DNA of 64,000 nt from positions 3,117,001-3,181,000 of the forward strand of contig NC_069135.1 in assembly GCF_026914265.1 (NCBI RefSeq). The letters run 5' to 3'. Below the pieces are notes generated by a model. The model saw only the letters and a program-made list of their open reading frames with translations. It ran no database searches and was not told the origin of the DNA. The first letter of the stretch is position 1; the number at the start of each line of letters is the position of its first letter. Source of the stretch: Mya arenaria. Lineage: Eukaryota; Mollusca; Bivalvia; Myida; Myidae. Made by a program: the position numbers and the translations under genes. Shown here one piece after another: positions 22,359 through 48,955 of the stretch.

Positions 22359-24943
22359 GTTTCATACCGGTCGGTGGAATTACCGAAATCCCAAAATCCT
22401 GGTAAATACCGAAATCCCCTTTCATTTTCATAGGTATATACTGTATCGTTTTCTTTTATACGCCCGGATTTAATAATTTATTGCTGAATGTTGTATGCCG
22501 TAATTGTTGGAGGTTGGAGAGGGGTGGAGAAGTCGGAGGAGGGGTGGGGGTCGTGGTGACTAAAACCCGGGACCCCTTTCATTTACATAAGTTCATACAA
22601 AAGAAGAATATGTGAGGAGGTTCATACGCCGTGGCTTCAAAACTGCATTGTGTTTTAGTGGGTTGTATACTGTATTCCTTGGTGGTTGGAGAGGGGTGGG
22701 GGAGTCGGAGGAGTTGGGGTGGGGAAGGGAATGATTAACATTCATATTTCTAAGTACATACAAAAGAGTATGCAGTATGGTTTAAAACTGTATTGTGTTT
22801 AAGTGAGTTGTATGTCGTGGTGGAGGTTGGTTGGAGAGTGATGGGGGAGTCAGAGGAGGGGGTGGTGGCTACGAAGAAGTTTCAAAACTACTTTCCGATA
22901 CTTCATTTCAAAGTGTAGAGGTAATGGATGGTAGGGACTTCATTTCAAAGTGTAGAGGTAATGGATGGTAGGGATCATACTTTACATACAATAGAGTCTG
23001 CGAGGTGGTTTGTGTGCCGTAGTAGTTGGTGGTTTGAGATGCGTGGTGAAGTCAGAGGAATTGAAGGTGGCTATGAAGAAGTCTCAAATACTACTTTCAC
23101 AAACCTCATTTCAAAGAGTAGAGGTAAAGGAGGGTAGGGCTCGTACCTTACATACAAAAGAGTATGCTAGGGTGTGTACGCCGATATTTAATACTTCATT
23201 TTGGTCGTGACCTATATGCCAAAGTTGTTAGTGGGTGGAGAGGGGTGTGGAAGTCTGACGAGGGGAAGGGCTAAATCCCGGGAAGTCCTTTCAATTTCAT
23301 ATATGTTAACGTTTTAACGACAAGTTCAATATCACATTTTATATTTGTTTGATTGCTTTTCGTATTTTTAGTATGTCGTATATTGATTGTTTTAAAGGTG
23401 TCTTACCTTTTATTGATATTGCCTGTAATAAGTTGTCCGTTTATTTCGTTGTAAAGCGCCTTTGAACGCGTGTATCGAAAGGGTGCTATATAAAGTTAAC
23501 CAATAAAAATAATAAATGTGTATTGTGAACAAGTTGTGTGACAAGAAAGGTGAATAATTGGTATCAAGCGGGAGTTGATTATACAATTGTCCTTATGTGT
23601 ATCATACGATTTGTATGTGTCTCAACTGTTATGTGGAATCGCTTGGTATGTTTTATTGAAAGAAATGCAAATAATACAATTTCATTTAAATACCATCACT
23701 GCACGTAAATACGAATCATCAACATCATTTTAACATTGGTCACGATAGGAAAGTGTACTTAATGAATAAAGGCATAATATAAGATTTAATATCATAAAGC
23801 ATACAATTTAAATACATACATGAAATACTCGTCTCAATATCGATATGGACATGTCATTGTGAGATATTGGTCCATGTCTGTTACCTATCAGTAATGACAC
23901 CCCGCTGTGACAGATTCTTATCGTGCGATCAGTATTTGGAACCATGCTGTCACTGATGACTATAATACGATGTGTATACTAAAAATAAGAAAATCAATAA
24001 AAAATATAATGTGATATTGAACTACTAGTTTGAAGTTAAAACATTACATATCAATATCTACGATACCAAAATGACAAGCCAGTGTAAAGTACACAACTTC
24101 TGTGTATTGCTCTTTATCTTTATTACCGTCTGTTGTCTTATCAGATCTCACATTTGAGTGTGTTGCTGTGCAGTACCGTGCGGTGCTGTCCAATACAGTA
24201 CAATTTTTATAAAAGAAATTGAATGAACAAAGCATGTTATCATACTTCGTTGATTTTGATTACGCTTAAGTCAGCCCAACCCCCCTCCACCGACTCCACT
24301 TCCCCTCTCAAACTACAACCAACTACAGCATACAAGCAGTGACACAATGAAGTAATTAATCCCGGCGTACAAACTACCTCGCATACTCTATTGTATTTAC
24401 TTATGAACATAAAAAGGGTGCCGGGTTTTACTACCCCCCCCCCCCCCCCCAACGACTATGTGTGGCATACAACCGGCGATGAACACAATGAATTAGATCA
24501 TTTAGGCATACGAACCAAGTCGCATACTCTATTGTAGGTACTTTGGAAAATGAAAGGGGGTTCTGGGTTTTCGCCCCCACCACCTCATTTGACTCCCATG
24601 CACTGCCCTCTCCAACCACGAACAACGGCATACAAGCCATAAACACAATGCAGTTTTGAAGCAACGGCGTAAGAACCTTCTCGCATACTCTTCTTTTGTA
24701 TGAACTTATGTAAATGAAAGGGGGTCCTGGGTTTTAGTCTCAACGACCACCACCCCTTCCCCTCCTATGACTTCTCCACCCCTCTCCAACCTCCAACAAT
24801 TACGGCATACAACATTCGAACACAATAAAGTATTAAATCCGGGCGTATAAAAGAAAACGATATATACCTATGAAAATGAAAGGGGATTTCGGTATTTACC
24901 AGGATTTCAGGATTTCGGTAATTCCACCGACCCGTTTCATACC
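22359..24943. mobile_element. Foldback element with long compound inverted repeats and 10-bp target duplication
   Basis: The left end at 22369 (GGTCGGTGGAATTACCGAAA) and the right end at 24933 (reading back, GGGTCGGTGGAATTACCGAA) are near-identical in inverted orientation for at least 300 bp. More diverged inverted similarity runs inwards to about 23370 and 23945. Each arm contains diverged sub-repeats of roughly 130-150 bp marked by GGTTGGAGAGGGGTGG and CATACAAAAGA. The 10-mer GTTTCATACC flanks both sides (22359-22368 and 24934-24943). A 10-bp duplication and very long arms fit Foldback or MULE-type elements. The central loop (about 23380-23940) holds no transposase. It has a TTGTAAAGCGCCTTTGAACG to GGTGCTATATAAA stretch resembling a LINE or SINE 3' tail. 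The element is non-autonomous, and the close similarity of its ends suggests it is fairly young. Confidence 0.88.
23395..23520 (+). mobile_element. LINE/SINE-type 3' tail inside the foldback loop
   Basis: TTGTAAAGCGCCTTTGAACG followed by GGTGCTATATAAAGTTAACC and an AATAAAAATAATAAA tail. This is the common shape of LINE-like or SINE 3' ends in aquatic animals, where the sequence ends in a short A/T-rich repeat. No coding part is present. It is either an insertion into the foldback element or part of the loop it captured. Confidence 0.5.
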
Positions 24944-25029
24944 ACAATCTGAATTAGTAGTGGCCAATTTGTAGAGTCCACTGTCTTTAACACCATTTTA
25001 CTTACAACAACACTTTTTACACTGTTATA

Positions 25030-25101
25030 GGATGAAAGCTTTCGATCTGTCTATTTTGCAGCTTCGGATGAAAGCTTTCGATCTGTCTATTTTGCAGCTT
25101 C
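25030..25101 (+). repeat. Exact 36-bp tandem duplication ending in an acceptor-like TTTTGCAG
   Basis: Two perfect copies (25030-25065 and 25066-25101) of a unit starting GGATGAAAGCTTTCGATCTG and ending CTATTTTGCAGCTTC. Each holds a polypyrimidine-AG resembling a splice acceptor. It lies about 800 bp before the first EZH2 coding exon. Its function is unknown. Confidence 0.9.
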
Positions 25102-25880
25102 TGGCTTAAATCTTTTTTTTTAAATACAACACACATAGGCTTGTGCAGTTACTTGGTATTTGGACAGCATTTTTGGCCAGTCGAGCTACCTTATTCAAGC
25201 GATTGGTCCCTAGGGTGATCTCTTGGACTGAGAATCATAAAAAAATGTGTTTTAGTACTTTATGATACACATAATAAACAAATAATCCACTTTTGGTCGT
25301 TTATTTTTACATATTAAATATTTTTAAATTTCATACAATCTTTATCATTCACAAGTTATGAAGGTTAGCAGATTTCAGATTGAGACATAAGTATGGAAAC
25401 AAGCTCGGATCTACAAGATTTTTTCGATAAAACAACTGTATACGTTGCATGCAAGGAAGTAATCTCCAAGGTGCAATCGCTCAACAAGCACAAACAAGAC
25501 GCGTCTTCGCAATTTTCTTTAATAACTCTGCCAAGAATACTGTTTATACACCGACTCACAAATCTTCGCCAGTAGGTGCATAGGTGTGCGGTGGTTGAAC
25601 TGTCACTCTGGGACCCTTCAATGTGCTCACACCAGGACCCGGAGTATAAACTACTAACACCACCACCACCTTCACCAGACGCTGTCTGCTGTCTATATGA
25701 CAGTCATGGGTGAATTTTTTAATGTTTCAAGGACCGCATCATTCTTGCCTTTTTCATGGAAAGGCAGAATTTAATTTTTTGCCAATCCTATTAAATATTG
25801 TAGCATCGGCCACTGCCCTTGTCGCCCCAGCTCCAACACCTTTGTATTGTAGTCATATAAACATCATCGCTTACCTTCAG
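25102..25880. other. EZH2 upstream region, probable 5' UTR intron or promoter
   Basis: Short open frames exist on both strands (plus from 25393, minus 25690-25365) but match nothing recognised. TTACCTTCAG at 25871-25880 is a good acceptor directly before the EZH2 start exon, so at least one non-coding exon is expected upstream. I cannot locate that exon or the transcription start. Confidence 0.45.
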
Positions 25881-25892
25881 GCACTTGTAACA

Positions 25893-40477
<14,585 letters not shown>

Positions 40478-40842
40478 TGTGTTACTGTGTACAGAATATA
40501 ACCTCATATCTGACAAGATGTTAAGGTGCAAAATCACACTGAAATCTGTCTGTAAAAAAACATTATCATGCTGAAAGTCTACTAAGGCTCCCAACAGAAA
40601 ACAGAGAACAAGATTGCATGGAAGGTTAAATTGTAATAAATACTTGAAATAGTTTTGTTTGAAAACTTGTTTATCAACATACATAATTCTTAAATAAAAT
40701 GTTTGCATTTTATGATTATTGACTTATGTTATTTTCCCCCCTTTCTGAATTGAAAGTATACTTCAAAGTATACTTTAGTGTTTTACTATAGACATTCAAG
40801 AGCACTCCTAGTTCACACAGTCACAATCTGATATTGCTAGTT
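40478..40842 (+). other. EZH2 3' UTR with poly(A) signal
   Basis: Non-coding sequence after the EZH2 stop. AATAAA at 40693-40698, about 215 bp after the TGA, is a likely poly(A) signal. The minisatellite starts within 150 bp of it. Confidence 0.7.
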
Positions 40843-43090
40843 GCTGTGTTGAACTCTGCTAGTGGTGGGTTTTCCGTGTTGTACACTGCTAGTAGTGGGT
40901 CTAGTGTGTTTTCTGCTAGTAATGGGTCTCCCGTGTTGTACACTGCTAGTAGTGGGTCTCTCATGTAATACTCTGCTAGTATTAGGTCTCCCATGTAGAA
41001 TTCTGCAAGAATTAGGTCTCCCATGTAGAATTCTGCTAGTATTGGGTCTCTCACCTAGAATTCTGCTAGTATTGGGTCTGCTATGTTGTACTCTGCTAGT
41101 AGTGGGTCTCATGTTGTAATCTGCTAGTAGTGGGTCTCATGTTGTAATCTGCTAGTAGTGGGTCTCTCATGTTGTACTCTGCTAGTAGTGGGGTGGGTCA
41201 ACCATGTTGTACGCTGCTAGTAGTGGGTCTCTTATGTAGTATTCTGCTAGTAGTGGGTCTCTCATGTTGTACTTTGCTAGTAGTGGGTATCTTGTGTTGT
41301 ACTCTGCTAGTATTGGGTCTCTTATGTTGTACTCTGCTAGTATTGGGTTACTCATGTTGTACTCTGCTAGTATAAGGTCTCTTATGTTGTACTCTGCTAG
41401 TATTGGGTCTCTTATGTTGTACTCTGCTAGTATTAGGTCTCTTATGTTGTACTCTGCTAGTATTGGGTCTCTTATGTTGTACTCTGCTAGTATTGGGTCA
41501 CTCATGTTGTACTCGGCTAGTATTGGGTCACTTATGTTGTACTCTGCTAGTAGTGGGTTACTCGTGTTGTACTCTGCTAGTACTGGGTTACTCATGTTGT
41601 TCTCTGCTAGTATTGGGTCACTTATGTTGAAATCTGCTAGTATTGGGTCACTCATGTTGTACTCAGCTAGTATTGGGTCACTCATGTTGTACTCTGCTAG
41701 TATTGGGTTACTCATGTTGTACTCTGCTAGTGTTGGGTCACTTATGTTGTACTCTGCTAGTATTGGGTCACTTATGTTGTACTCTGCTAGTATTTAGTCT
41801 CTCATGTTGTACTCTGCTAGTGTAGGGTCTCTCATGTTGTACTTTGCTAGTATTGGGTCACTTATGTTGTACTCTGCTAGTAGTGGGTCTCTTATGTTGT
41901 ACTCTGCTAATAGTGGGCCTCTCATGTAGAACTCCGCTAGTAGTTGGTCTCTCATGTTGTGCTCCGCTAGTAGTGGGTCACTTATGTTGTACTCTGCTAG
42001 TAGTGGGTCTCTCATGTTGTACTCTGCTAGTATTGGGTCACTCATGTTGTACTCTGCTAGTAGTGGGTCTCTCATGTTGAACTCCGCTAGTGTTGGGTCT
42101 CTCATGTTGTACTCTGCTAGTATTGGGTCACTTATGTTGTACTCTGCTAGTAGTGGGTCTCTTATGTAGTATTCTGCTAGTAGTGGGTCTCTTATGTTGT
42201 ACTCTGCTAGTAGTGGGTCACTTATGTTGTACTCCGCTAGTAGTGGTTCACTTATGTTGTACTCTGCTAGTAGTGGGTCTCTTATGTAGTATTCTGCTAG
42301 TAGTGGGTTTCTTATGTAGTATTCTGCTAGTATTGGGTCTCTTATGTAGTATTCTGCTAGTTGTGGGTTTCTTATGTAGTATTCTGCTAGTATTGGGTCA
42401 CTTATGTTGTACTCTGCTAGTAGTGGGTCTCTTATGTAGTATTCTGCTAGTAGTGGGTCTCTTATCTTGTACTCTGCTAGTATTGGGTCTCATGTTGTAC
42501 TCTGCTAGTATTGGGTCACTTATGTAGTATTCTGCTAGTAGTGGGTCACTTATGTTGTACTCTGCTAGTATAGGGTTCCTCATGCTGTACTCTGATAGTA
42601 GTCGTTCTCCATGTTGTACTCTGCTAGTATAGGGTTCCTCATGATAGTAGTGGGAGTCCATGTTGATTAATATGCTAGTAGTGGGTCACTCATGTTAAAC
42701 TCGGCTAGTAGTGGGTCAATCATGTTGTACTCTGCTAGTATTGAGTTACTCATGTTGTACTCTACTAATATATGATCTCTCATGTTGTACTCTGCTAGTA
42801 TAGGGTCTCTCATGTTGTACTCTTCTAGTAGTGGGTCTCTTATGTTGTACTCCATGAGTAGTGGGTCTCCCTTGTTGTACTCTGCTAGTATTGGGTCTCT
42901 CATGTTGTACTCTGCTAGTATTGGGTTCCTCATGTTGTTCTCTGCTAGTAGTGGGTATCTTTCGTTTTCTCTCAAAGTAGTAGGTTTCTTGTGTGTTTAC
43001 GCTGCAAGAAGTCGGTCCCCCGTGTTTTACCCCGCAAGCACTAAGTCATTCGTGTTGTTATGTGCTTGCAATAGATCTCTTGTAAGAGGA
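40843..43090. repeat. 30-bp minisatellite downstream of EZH2
   Basis: About 70 tandem copies of a 30-bp unit such as TTGTACTCTGCTAGTATTGG plus GTCTCTTATG. The unit is degenerate at both edges and ends in decayed copies at 42970-43090. The period is a multiple of three and lacks stops in several frames, so long open frames appear on both strands: LMLYSASIGS on plus and DPILAEYNMS on minus, each up to 177 codons. No splice sites, signal peptide or non-repeat domain are attached, so it is called a repeat, not a gene. Confidence 0.95.
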
Positions 43091-44349
43091 ACATTGTTGG
43101 GGTCGAATGGCAACTTTATGCATTTATCTTGATAAGGGACTGCCCAAACAATGTTTCATAGGTCGTCCTTACCAAGGAGGGTGCATAATGAGTCTGACGA
43201 TTGAAATACCATAAGATCGTTGTCACTGCTGATATAGGACCAAAGCAAAGTGCTTATTTGGCCTGAATGATTAACCTAGACGCTTTTGAAATTGCTGTCG
43301 AAAGATGACGGTGACAACTAGATTTTCACTCTGACCTTGACTGAGCAATATCTTGAGGAATCCGTGCAATGGCCTTGGCATCCTGATATCTGTGCCAGAT
43401 GTGAAAGTTTGCGTTCGAATGATAAGGTCAAGGGAGTGGTTTTTACCAATGGCCAATATGTTCAAGATTTGTGCATGAAAGTTAGGATACCTATACAGAC
43501 ACAGAAAAAGTTATGATGTCGAATGGTTTAGGTTAAATGACATGTATTATGGGTTCGCTTATACCTTGCAATTTGACAATTCTGATATGTGGTGGAAACC
43601 GTAGAAAACCCATTTGTCAGGGTTGGTGACCACATACTAAACTTCCTACTCATAACTGGATTCGGAACCGCTTCTGACCTAACCGATATGGGACTCAAGC
43701 CTGAAAGGGTAATATCTGTTTCTATGTTGGAGTTTTCTCCCTTGCTTGCAAGCTCGTTGACTCTCATTGACCGAAAGTTCGCAATTCCTGTTTATTCCCT
43801 TTTGATCTGAATATACGTCAAATCATGTTTTTTATCGACTAATAGAAGTGAAAAGGCGTATGAATAAGAATGGAGATCTATGTGAGATTATTGGCTCTCG
43901 GTGCGTTTCAACATGGTCTGGATCACCTATCTAAATATTATCGATTTCGGCCTTTATAATACAACCCTGTCGAAGCGTTTAAAGGTTTACAAATCAATCT
44001 TTGTATACATTGGAGTCATAGTCAATATTAAATGTAAGAGTTCTAAGTAAGAGCCTTGAGAATATTAAGTATAACTCATGAATTCCTGTCCATCTGTTCC
44101 TGTTAATAATTCATGTTGTCTGGACATTCGATAAGCTTCCATTGGAATCGATAAAACATAAAGTGAAAACAATGTATGATGGTAACGAGCTAGTTGTGCA
44201 CGCTATTTGGATTATTGATAGTGCAAACTTGGATTTTCTGATATACAGTTTGTCAATATAATGTTAAGTTGAAAAGGGAAAATGATATGACAGAGTCGGT
44301 GTAGGGAATATCGGAGACGGGTTAGGTCAAACCATTTACTTGTTTACAT
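43091..44349. other. Intergenic, nothing recognised
   Basis: No domain, RNA gene or repeat is recognised. Short opposed open frames at 43589-43810 (plus) and 43528-43767 (minus) overlap and have no known motif. The part before 44350 presumably holds the promoter of the OTU gene, but no clear TATA box stands out. Confidence 0.4.
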
Positions 44350-45219
44350 GTGACATCCAACCAGAAGTGCCAGTTTCATACGAGTGCTCTAGAAACCATG
44401 GCGGGTTTCAGTTTCACTCACCAGCAGACGAAGAAGTTTATGCCGCCATCAAAGGAATGGCAGGACAAAACAGCCAAACAGCTTAATATACGTATGGAAT
44501 TGCGCTTGGAGTATGGGAGCCCCAAGTATTATAATGGGGATACCGCACCAAAATTGACGTCTGAGATCCGAGCAGACGGCAACTGTTTCTTTCGCGCGCT
44601 GAGCGTCATCATTACTGGCGTGGAATCGAACCACATGACTGTCCGTGAGCAGATCACACAGCACGTGGAGAAACACTCGGACATCTATCGGACGTTTCTA
44701 CAGAGTCGCGGTGGCATGGATACGTACGTTCGGAGCATGCGCCGGCCGAGGGAGTGGGCCACGGACACTGAAATATTCGCGGCCGCCACGTTTTTGAAGA
44801 CAATTATTGAAGTATGTAGCATTATTAGGACGAATAATGGACGTGAGTACCAGTGGCAGACTTTCGCGCCACTCAATGACGATAACCCGTCCTTACCAAA
44901 GATCTACATATGTCACAAGGATGAACATTTTGAACCAATATTAGACATAGCAGAGGTTGCAATAGACGGGTCACAAAGTTTAAGACCAAGAATCTCCGAG
45001 GCGGAGGACCAGAAATCTCAGAGATCCTACAAGGACTATGACCGGTTTCGTGGGGACCATCCTCCTCCTGCCCCACCTCCGGACCCATCGCAGCGCAGCC
45101 CCTCTAACCCCTTCATGACCAGTTCTTACCGCAGCTCCTATCGGGACCCTGGACAAGTTCAGACTCAAACCCGAGCACTCGGTACCAATCAAAGAAGTCA
45201 CAATAATCTACACTTTTAA
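44350..45219 (+). CDS. OTU-domain cysteine protease (probable deubiquitinase), single exon
   Basis: An unbroken 289-aa frame. The OTU catalytic motif RADGNCFFRALS places Asp76 and Cys79 at the active site. The third catalytic residue is probably His193 in ICHKDEHFEPIL, the usual C-terminal OTU position. Between them lie HMTVREQITQHV and a GMDTYVRSMRRPREWATDTE segment, typical of OTU folds, where W-x-x-D-x-E precedes a helix. Residues from about 205 on are Ser/Pro/Arg-rich and probably disordered (DHPPPAPPPDPSQRSPSN). OTU enzymes cleave ubiquitin from proteins; the substrate here is unknown. There is no intron, in contrast to neighbouring genes, so the gene may be retrocopied or part of an expanded intronless family. 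Met17 at 44398 is an alternative start. The three catalytic residues are present, so it looks active. Confidence 0.88.
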   Translation: MTSNQKCQFHTSALETMAGFSFTHQQTKKFMPPSKEWQDKTAKQLNIRMELRLEYGSPKYYNGDTAPKLTSEIRADGNCFFRALSVIITGVESNHMTVREQITQHVEKHSDIYRTFLQSRGGMDTYVRSMRRPREWATDTEIFAAATFLKTIIEVCSIIRTNNGREYQWQTFAPLNDDNPSLPKIYICHKDEHFEPILDIAEVAIDGSQSLRPRISEAEDQKSQRSYKDYDRFRGDHPPPAPPPDPSQRSPSNPFMTSSYRSSYRDPGQVQTQTRALGTNQRSHNNLHF

Positions 45220-46278
45220 CTGTTATTGTTGGATTGTTCGAGTGCCAAAGGAATATTTCGTTGCTGGTTAACTGTGCCTTAATTCAATATTTTATTCGTC
45301 GTATCTGTAACTCCTTATCTTAGATTATTAAGTATGGGCTTAATAACTGATAAAACAAATATGCTTTCTGCAAGTGTTTCAGTATTATTATCCTGTTATT
45401 TCAGAGTTTATCTGCTTTGTTATAGCGTAAGAAGTGGTAAAATTTACAATAAGATAATGATTTTAAAATGTTCGAATGATCTTAATAACTACCAAAGGTT
45501 AACACAATACAGTTACGCAAGATTAAATAATTACAGTTTGATCTGGGTTATTGATATTCCAAATATGTAGACAGCGAAAATTGGCAGTATATCTTTTTCT
45601 TAATGGAATGCGGTTAAAACATTGAACTTGTAAATTCATTTGTACTGTTCATTTGAAGTGAACCGCCTTGAAAAGCAATTATATAAAAATGATTTGGATG
45701 TAAATTATTGTGACATGTTTTCATATTAAAATAGAAGTATCTGAACAAATTACTACGATGCATACCAGAATGACAATAGCATTTAATGAAGCAGTTCATA
45801 AAGAGTTAAAAAACATAAGAATAAAATATTCCACTCTCTGCGTTTAACTTTGATGTATTTGTATCAAGTCCATTCATTCATGCGATTGTTCATTCAACGG
45901 TGCGTTCATTGATCGTTTGTTCGTCTGTTCGTTACACGTATACATACATACATAAATACATAACATTACAAGATATCACGCAAAAACAAGCACACAAACA
46001 CGCACGCATTATTTACAGATACTATATACCCGTATATACATGAAATATTAAATTTGCAGCAGGGTTTTTTATGATTGCACCATTGATAATTCCACAAAGT
46101 ACCTAGTGCCTTATTTTGAAAACATCTACATGTATAAAGAAATAAGCTATTGGTCAACAAACCTACTAAAAAGGAATACTTTTTATGTTTTTGATATTTG
46201 TTTTAAACTAACTGATTACATTGTTTCGCGCATAAAATACAGTTATTACTTCGAAACTTATTCCGATGCCCCTTTAAT
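45220..46278. other. OTU gene 3' flank and intergenic sequence
   Basis: AT-rich. AATAAAA-type poly(A) signals occur, for example near 45820. Simple sequence based on CATT/TTCG (45870-45935) and a TACATACATACATAAATAC tract (about 45942-45960) are seen. No gene recognised. Confidence 0.45.
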
Positions 46279-48955
46279 ACGTCTTGAGCCTGGATCCACG
46301 TATTCACTAACGTCTTGAGCCTGGATCCACGTATTCACTAACGTCTTGAGCCTGGATCCACGTATTCACTAACGTCTTGAGCCTGGATCCACGTATTCAC
46401 TAACGTCTTGAGCCTGGATCCACATATTCACTAACGTCTTGAGCCAGGATCCACATATTCACTAACGTGTTAAGCCAGGATCCACATATTCACTAACGTC
46501 TTGAGCCTGGATCCACGTATTCACTAACGTCTTGAGCCTGGATCCACGTATTCACTAACGTCTTGAGCCTGGATCCACATATTCACTAACGTCTTGAGCC
46601 AGGATCCACATATTCACTAACGTGTTAAGCCAGGATCCACATATTCACTAACGTGTTGAGCATGGATCCACATATTCACTAACGTGTTGAGCCTGGATCC
46701 ACATATTCACTAACGTCTTGAGCCTGGATCCACATATTCACTAACGTCTTGAGCCTGGATCCACATATTCACTAACGTCTTGAGCCTGGATCCACATATT
46801 CAGTTACGTCTTGAGCCTGGATCCACATATTCACTAACGTCTTGAGCCTGGATCCACATATTCACTAACGTCTTGAGCCAGGATCCACATATTCACTAAC
46901 GTCTTGAGCCAGGATCCACATATTCACTTACGTCTTGAGCCAGGATCCACATATTCAGTTACGTCTTGAGCCAGGATCCACATATTCAGTTACGTCTTGA
47001 GCCAGGATCCACATATTCAGTTACGTCTTGAGCCTGGATCCACATATTCAGTTACGTCTTGAGCCTGGATCCACATATTCAGTTACGTCTTGAGCCTGGA
47101 TCCACATATTCAGTTACGTCTTGAGCCTGGATCCACATATTCAGTTACGTCTTGAGCCTGGATCCACATATTCAGTAACGTCTTGAGCCTGGATCCACAT
47201 ATTCAGTTACGTCTTGAGCCTGGATCCACATATTCAGTTACGTATTGAGCCTGGATCCACATATTCACTAACGTCTTGAGCCTGGATCCACATATTCAGT
47301 TACGTCTTGAGCTTGAATCCACATATTCACTTACGTCTTGAGCCTGAATCCACATATTCACTAACGTCTTGAGCCTGGATCCACGTAATCACTAACGTCA
47401 TGAGCCTGGATTCACATATTCACTAACGTATTGAGCATGGATCCACATATTCACTAACGTCTTTGGTCTGGATCCACGTATTCACTTACGTCTTGCGCCA
47501 GGATCCACGTATTCTCTAACGTCTTGAGCCTGGATCCACGTATTCACTAACGTCTTGAGCCTGGATCCACATATTCACTAACGTATTAGGCCTAGATCCA
47601 CGTATTCTCTAACGTATTGAGCCCGGATCCACGTATTCTCTAACGTATTGAGCCTGGATCCACGTATTCTCTAACGTATTGAGCCTGGATTCACATATTC
47701 ACTAACGTCTTGAGCCAGGATCCACATATTCACTAACGTCTTGAGCCTGGATCCACATATTCACTAACGTCTTGAGCCTGGATCCACGTAATCACTAACG
47801 TCATGAGCCTGGATTCACATATTCACTAACGTATTGAGCATGGATCCACATATTCACTAACGTCTTGGGTCTGGATCCACGTATTCACTAACGTCTTGCG
47901 CCAGGATCCACGTATTCTCTAACGTCTTGAGCCTAGATCCTCATAGTCACTAACGTCTTGAGCCTGAATCCACGCAATCGCTAACGTCATGAGCCTGGAT
48001 TCACATATTCACTAACGTATTGAGCATGGATCCACATATTCACTTACGTCTTAGGCCTGGATCCACATATTCACTTACGTTTTGAGCCTGGATCCACATA
48101 TTCACTAACGTCTTGAGCCTGGATCCACATATTCACTAACGTCTTGAGCCTGGATCCACATATTCACTAACGTCTTGAGCCTGGGTCTACATATTCACTA
48201 ACGTCTTGAGCCTGGATCCACATATTTACTAACGTCTTGAGCCTAGAACCAGATATTTACTAATGTCTTTAGCCTAGATCCACATATTCACTAACGTCTT
48301 GAGCCTGGATCCACGTATTCAGTTACGTCTTGAGCTTGGATCCACATATTTACTAAAGTCTTGAGCCAGGGTCCACGTATTCAGTTACGTCTTGAGCCTG
48401 GATCTACATATTTACTAACGTATTGAGCCTGGATCCACGTATTCACTAACGTTTTTAATGTCTTGAGCCTTGATCCACATATTCACTTACGTTTTGAGCC
48501 TTGATCCACGTATTCAGTAACGCCTTGAGCCTGGATCCACATATTCACTAACGCCTTAAGCCTGGATCCACATATTCACTAACGCCTTAAGCCTGGATCC
48601 ACATATTCACTAACGCATTGAGCCTGGATCCACATATTTACTAACGTCTTGAGCCTGAATCCACATATTCGCTTACGTCTTGAGCCTGGGTCCACATATT
48701 CACTAACGCCTTGAGCTTGGATCCACATATTCACTAACATCTTAAGCCTGGATCCACGTATTCACTAACGTCTTAAGCCTGGATCCACATATTCACTAAC
48801 ATCTTAAGCCTGGATCCACATATTCACTAACATCTTAAGCCTGGATCCACGTATTCACTAATGTCTTAAGCATGGGTCCACATATTCACTCACTTCTTGG
48901 GCCTGGATCCACGTTTTCACTTACGTCTTGAGCCTTGGTCTACATATTCACTTAC
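46279..48955. repeat. 31-bp minisatellite with a BamHI site in most units
   Basis: About 86 tandem copies of a 31-bp unit, ACGTCTTGAGCCTGGATCCA then CATATTCACTA. Starts at 46321 and 46352 fix the period. GGATCC is kept in most copies. The commonest variants are CACGTATTC versus CACATATTC and CACTAACG versus CAGTTACG. Blocks of units share the same variants (for example 47380-47480 and 47780-47880), pointing to local block duplication. The period is not a multiple of three, so no long frame forms. Confidence 0.97.

Noticed and set aside
24432-24450. Run of about 18 C bases, considered as a regulatory or structural site
   Set aside because: A simple homopolymer within a foldback arm, prone to length error; no functional context.
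25365-25690. Minus-strand open frame of about 110 codons upstream of EZH2, considered as an upstream exon of the 19392-20198 gene
   Set aside because: No recognisable motif and no clear donor in the right phase; an overlapping plus-strand frame is equally open.
44449-45201. Minus-strand frames of 63-75 codons
   Set aside because: They lie opposite the OTU gene, whose catalytic motifs define the coding strand.
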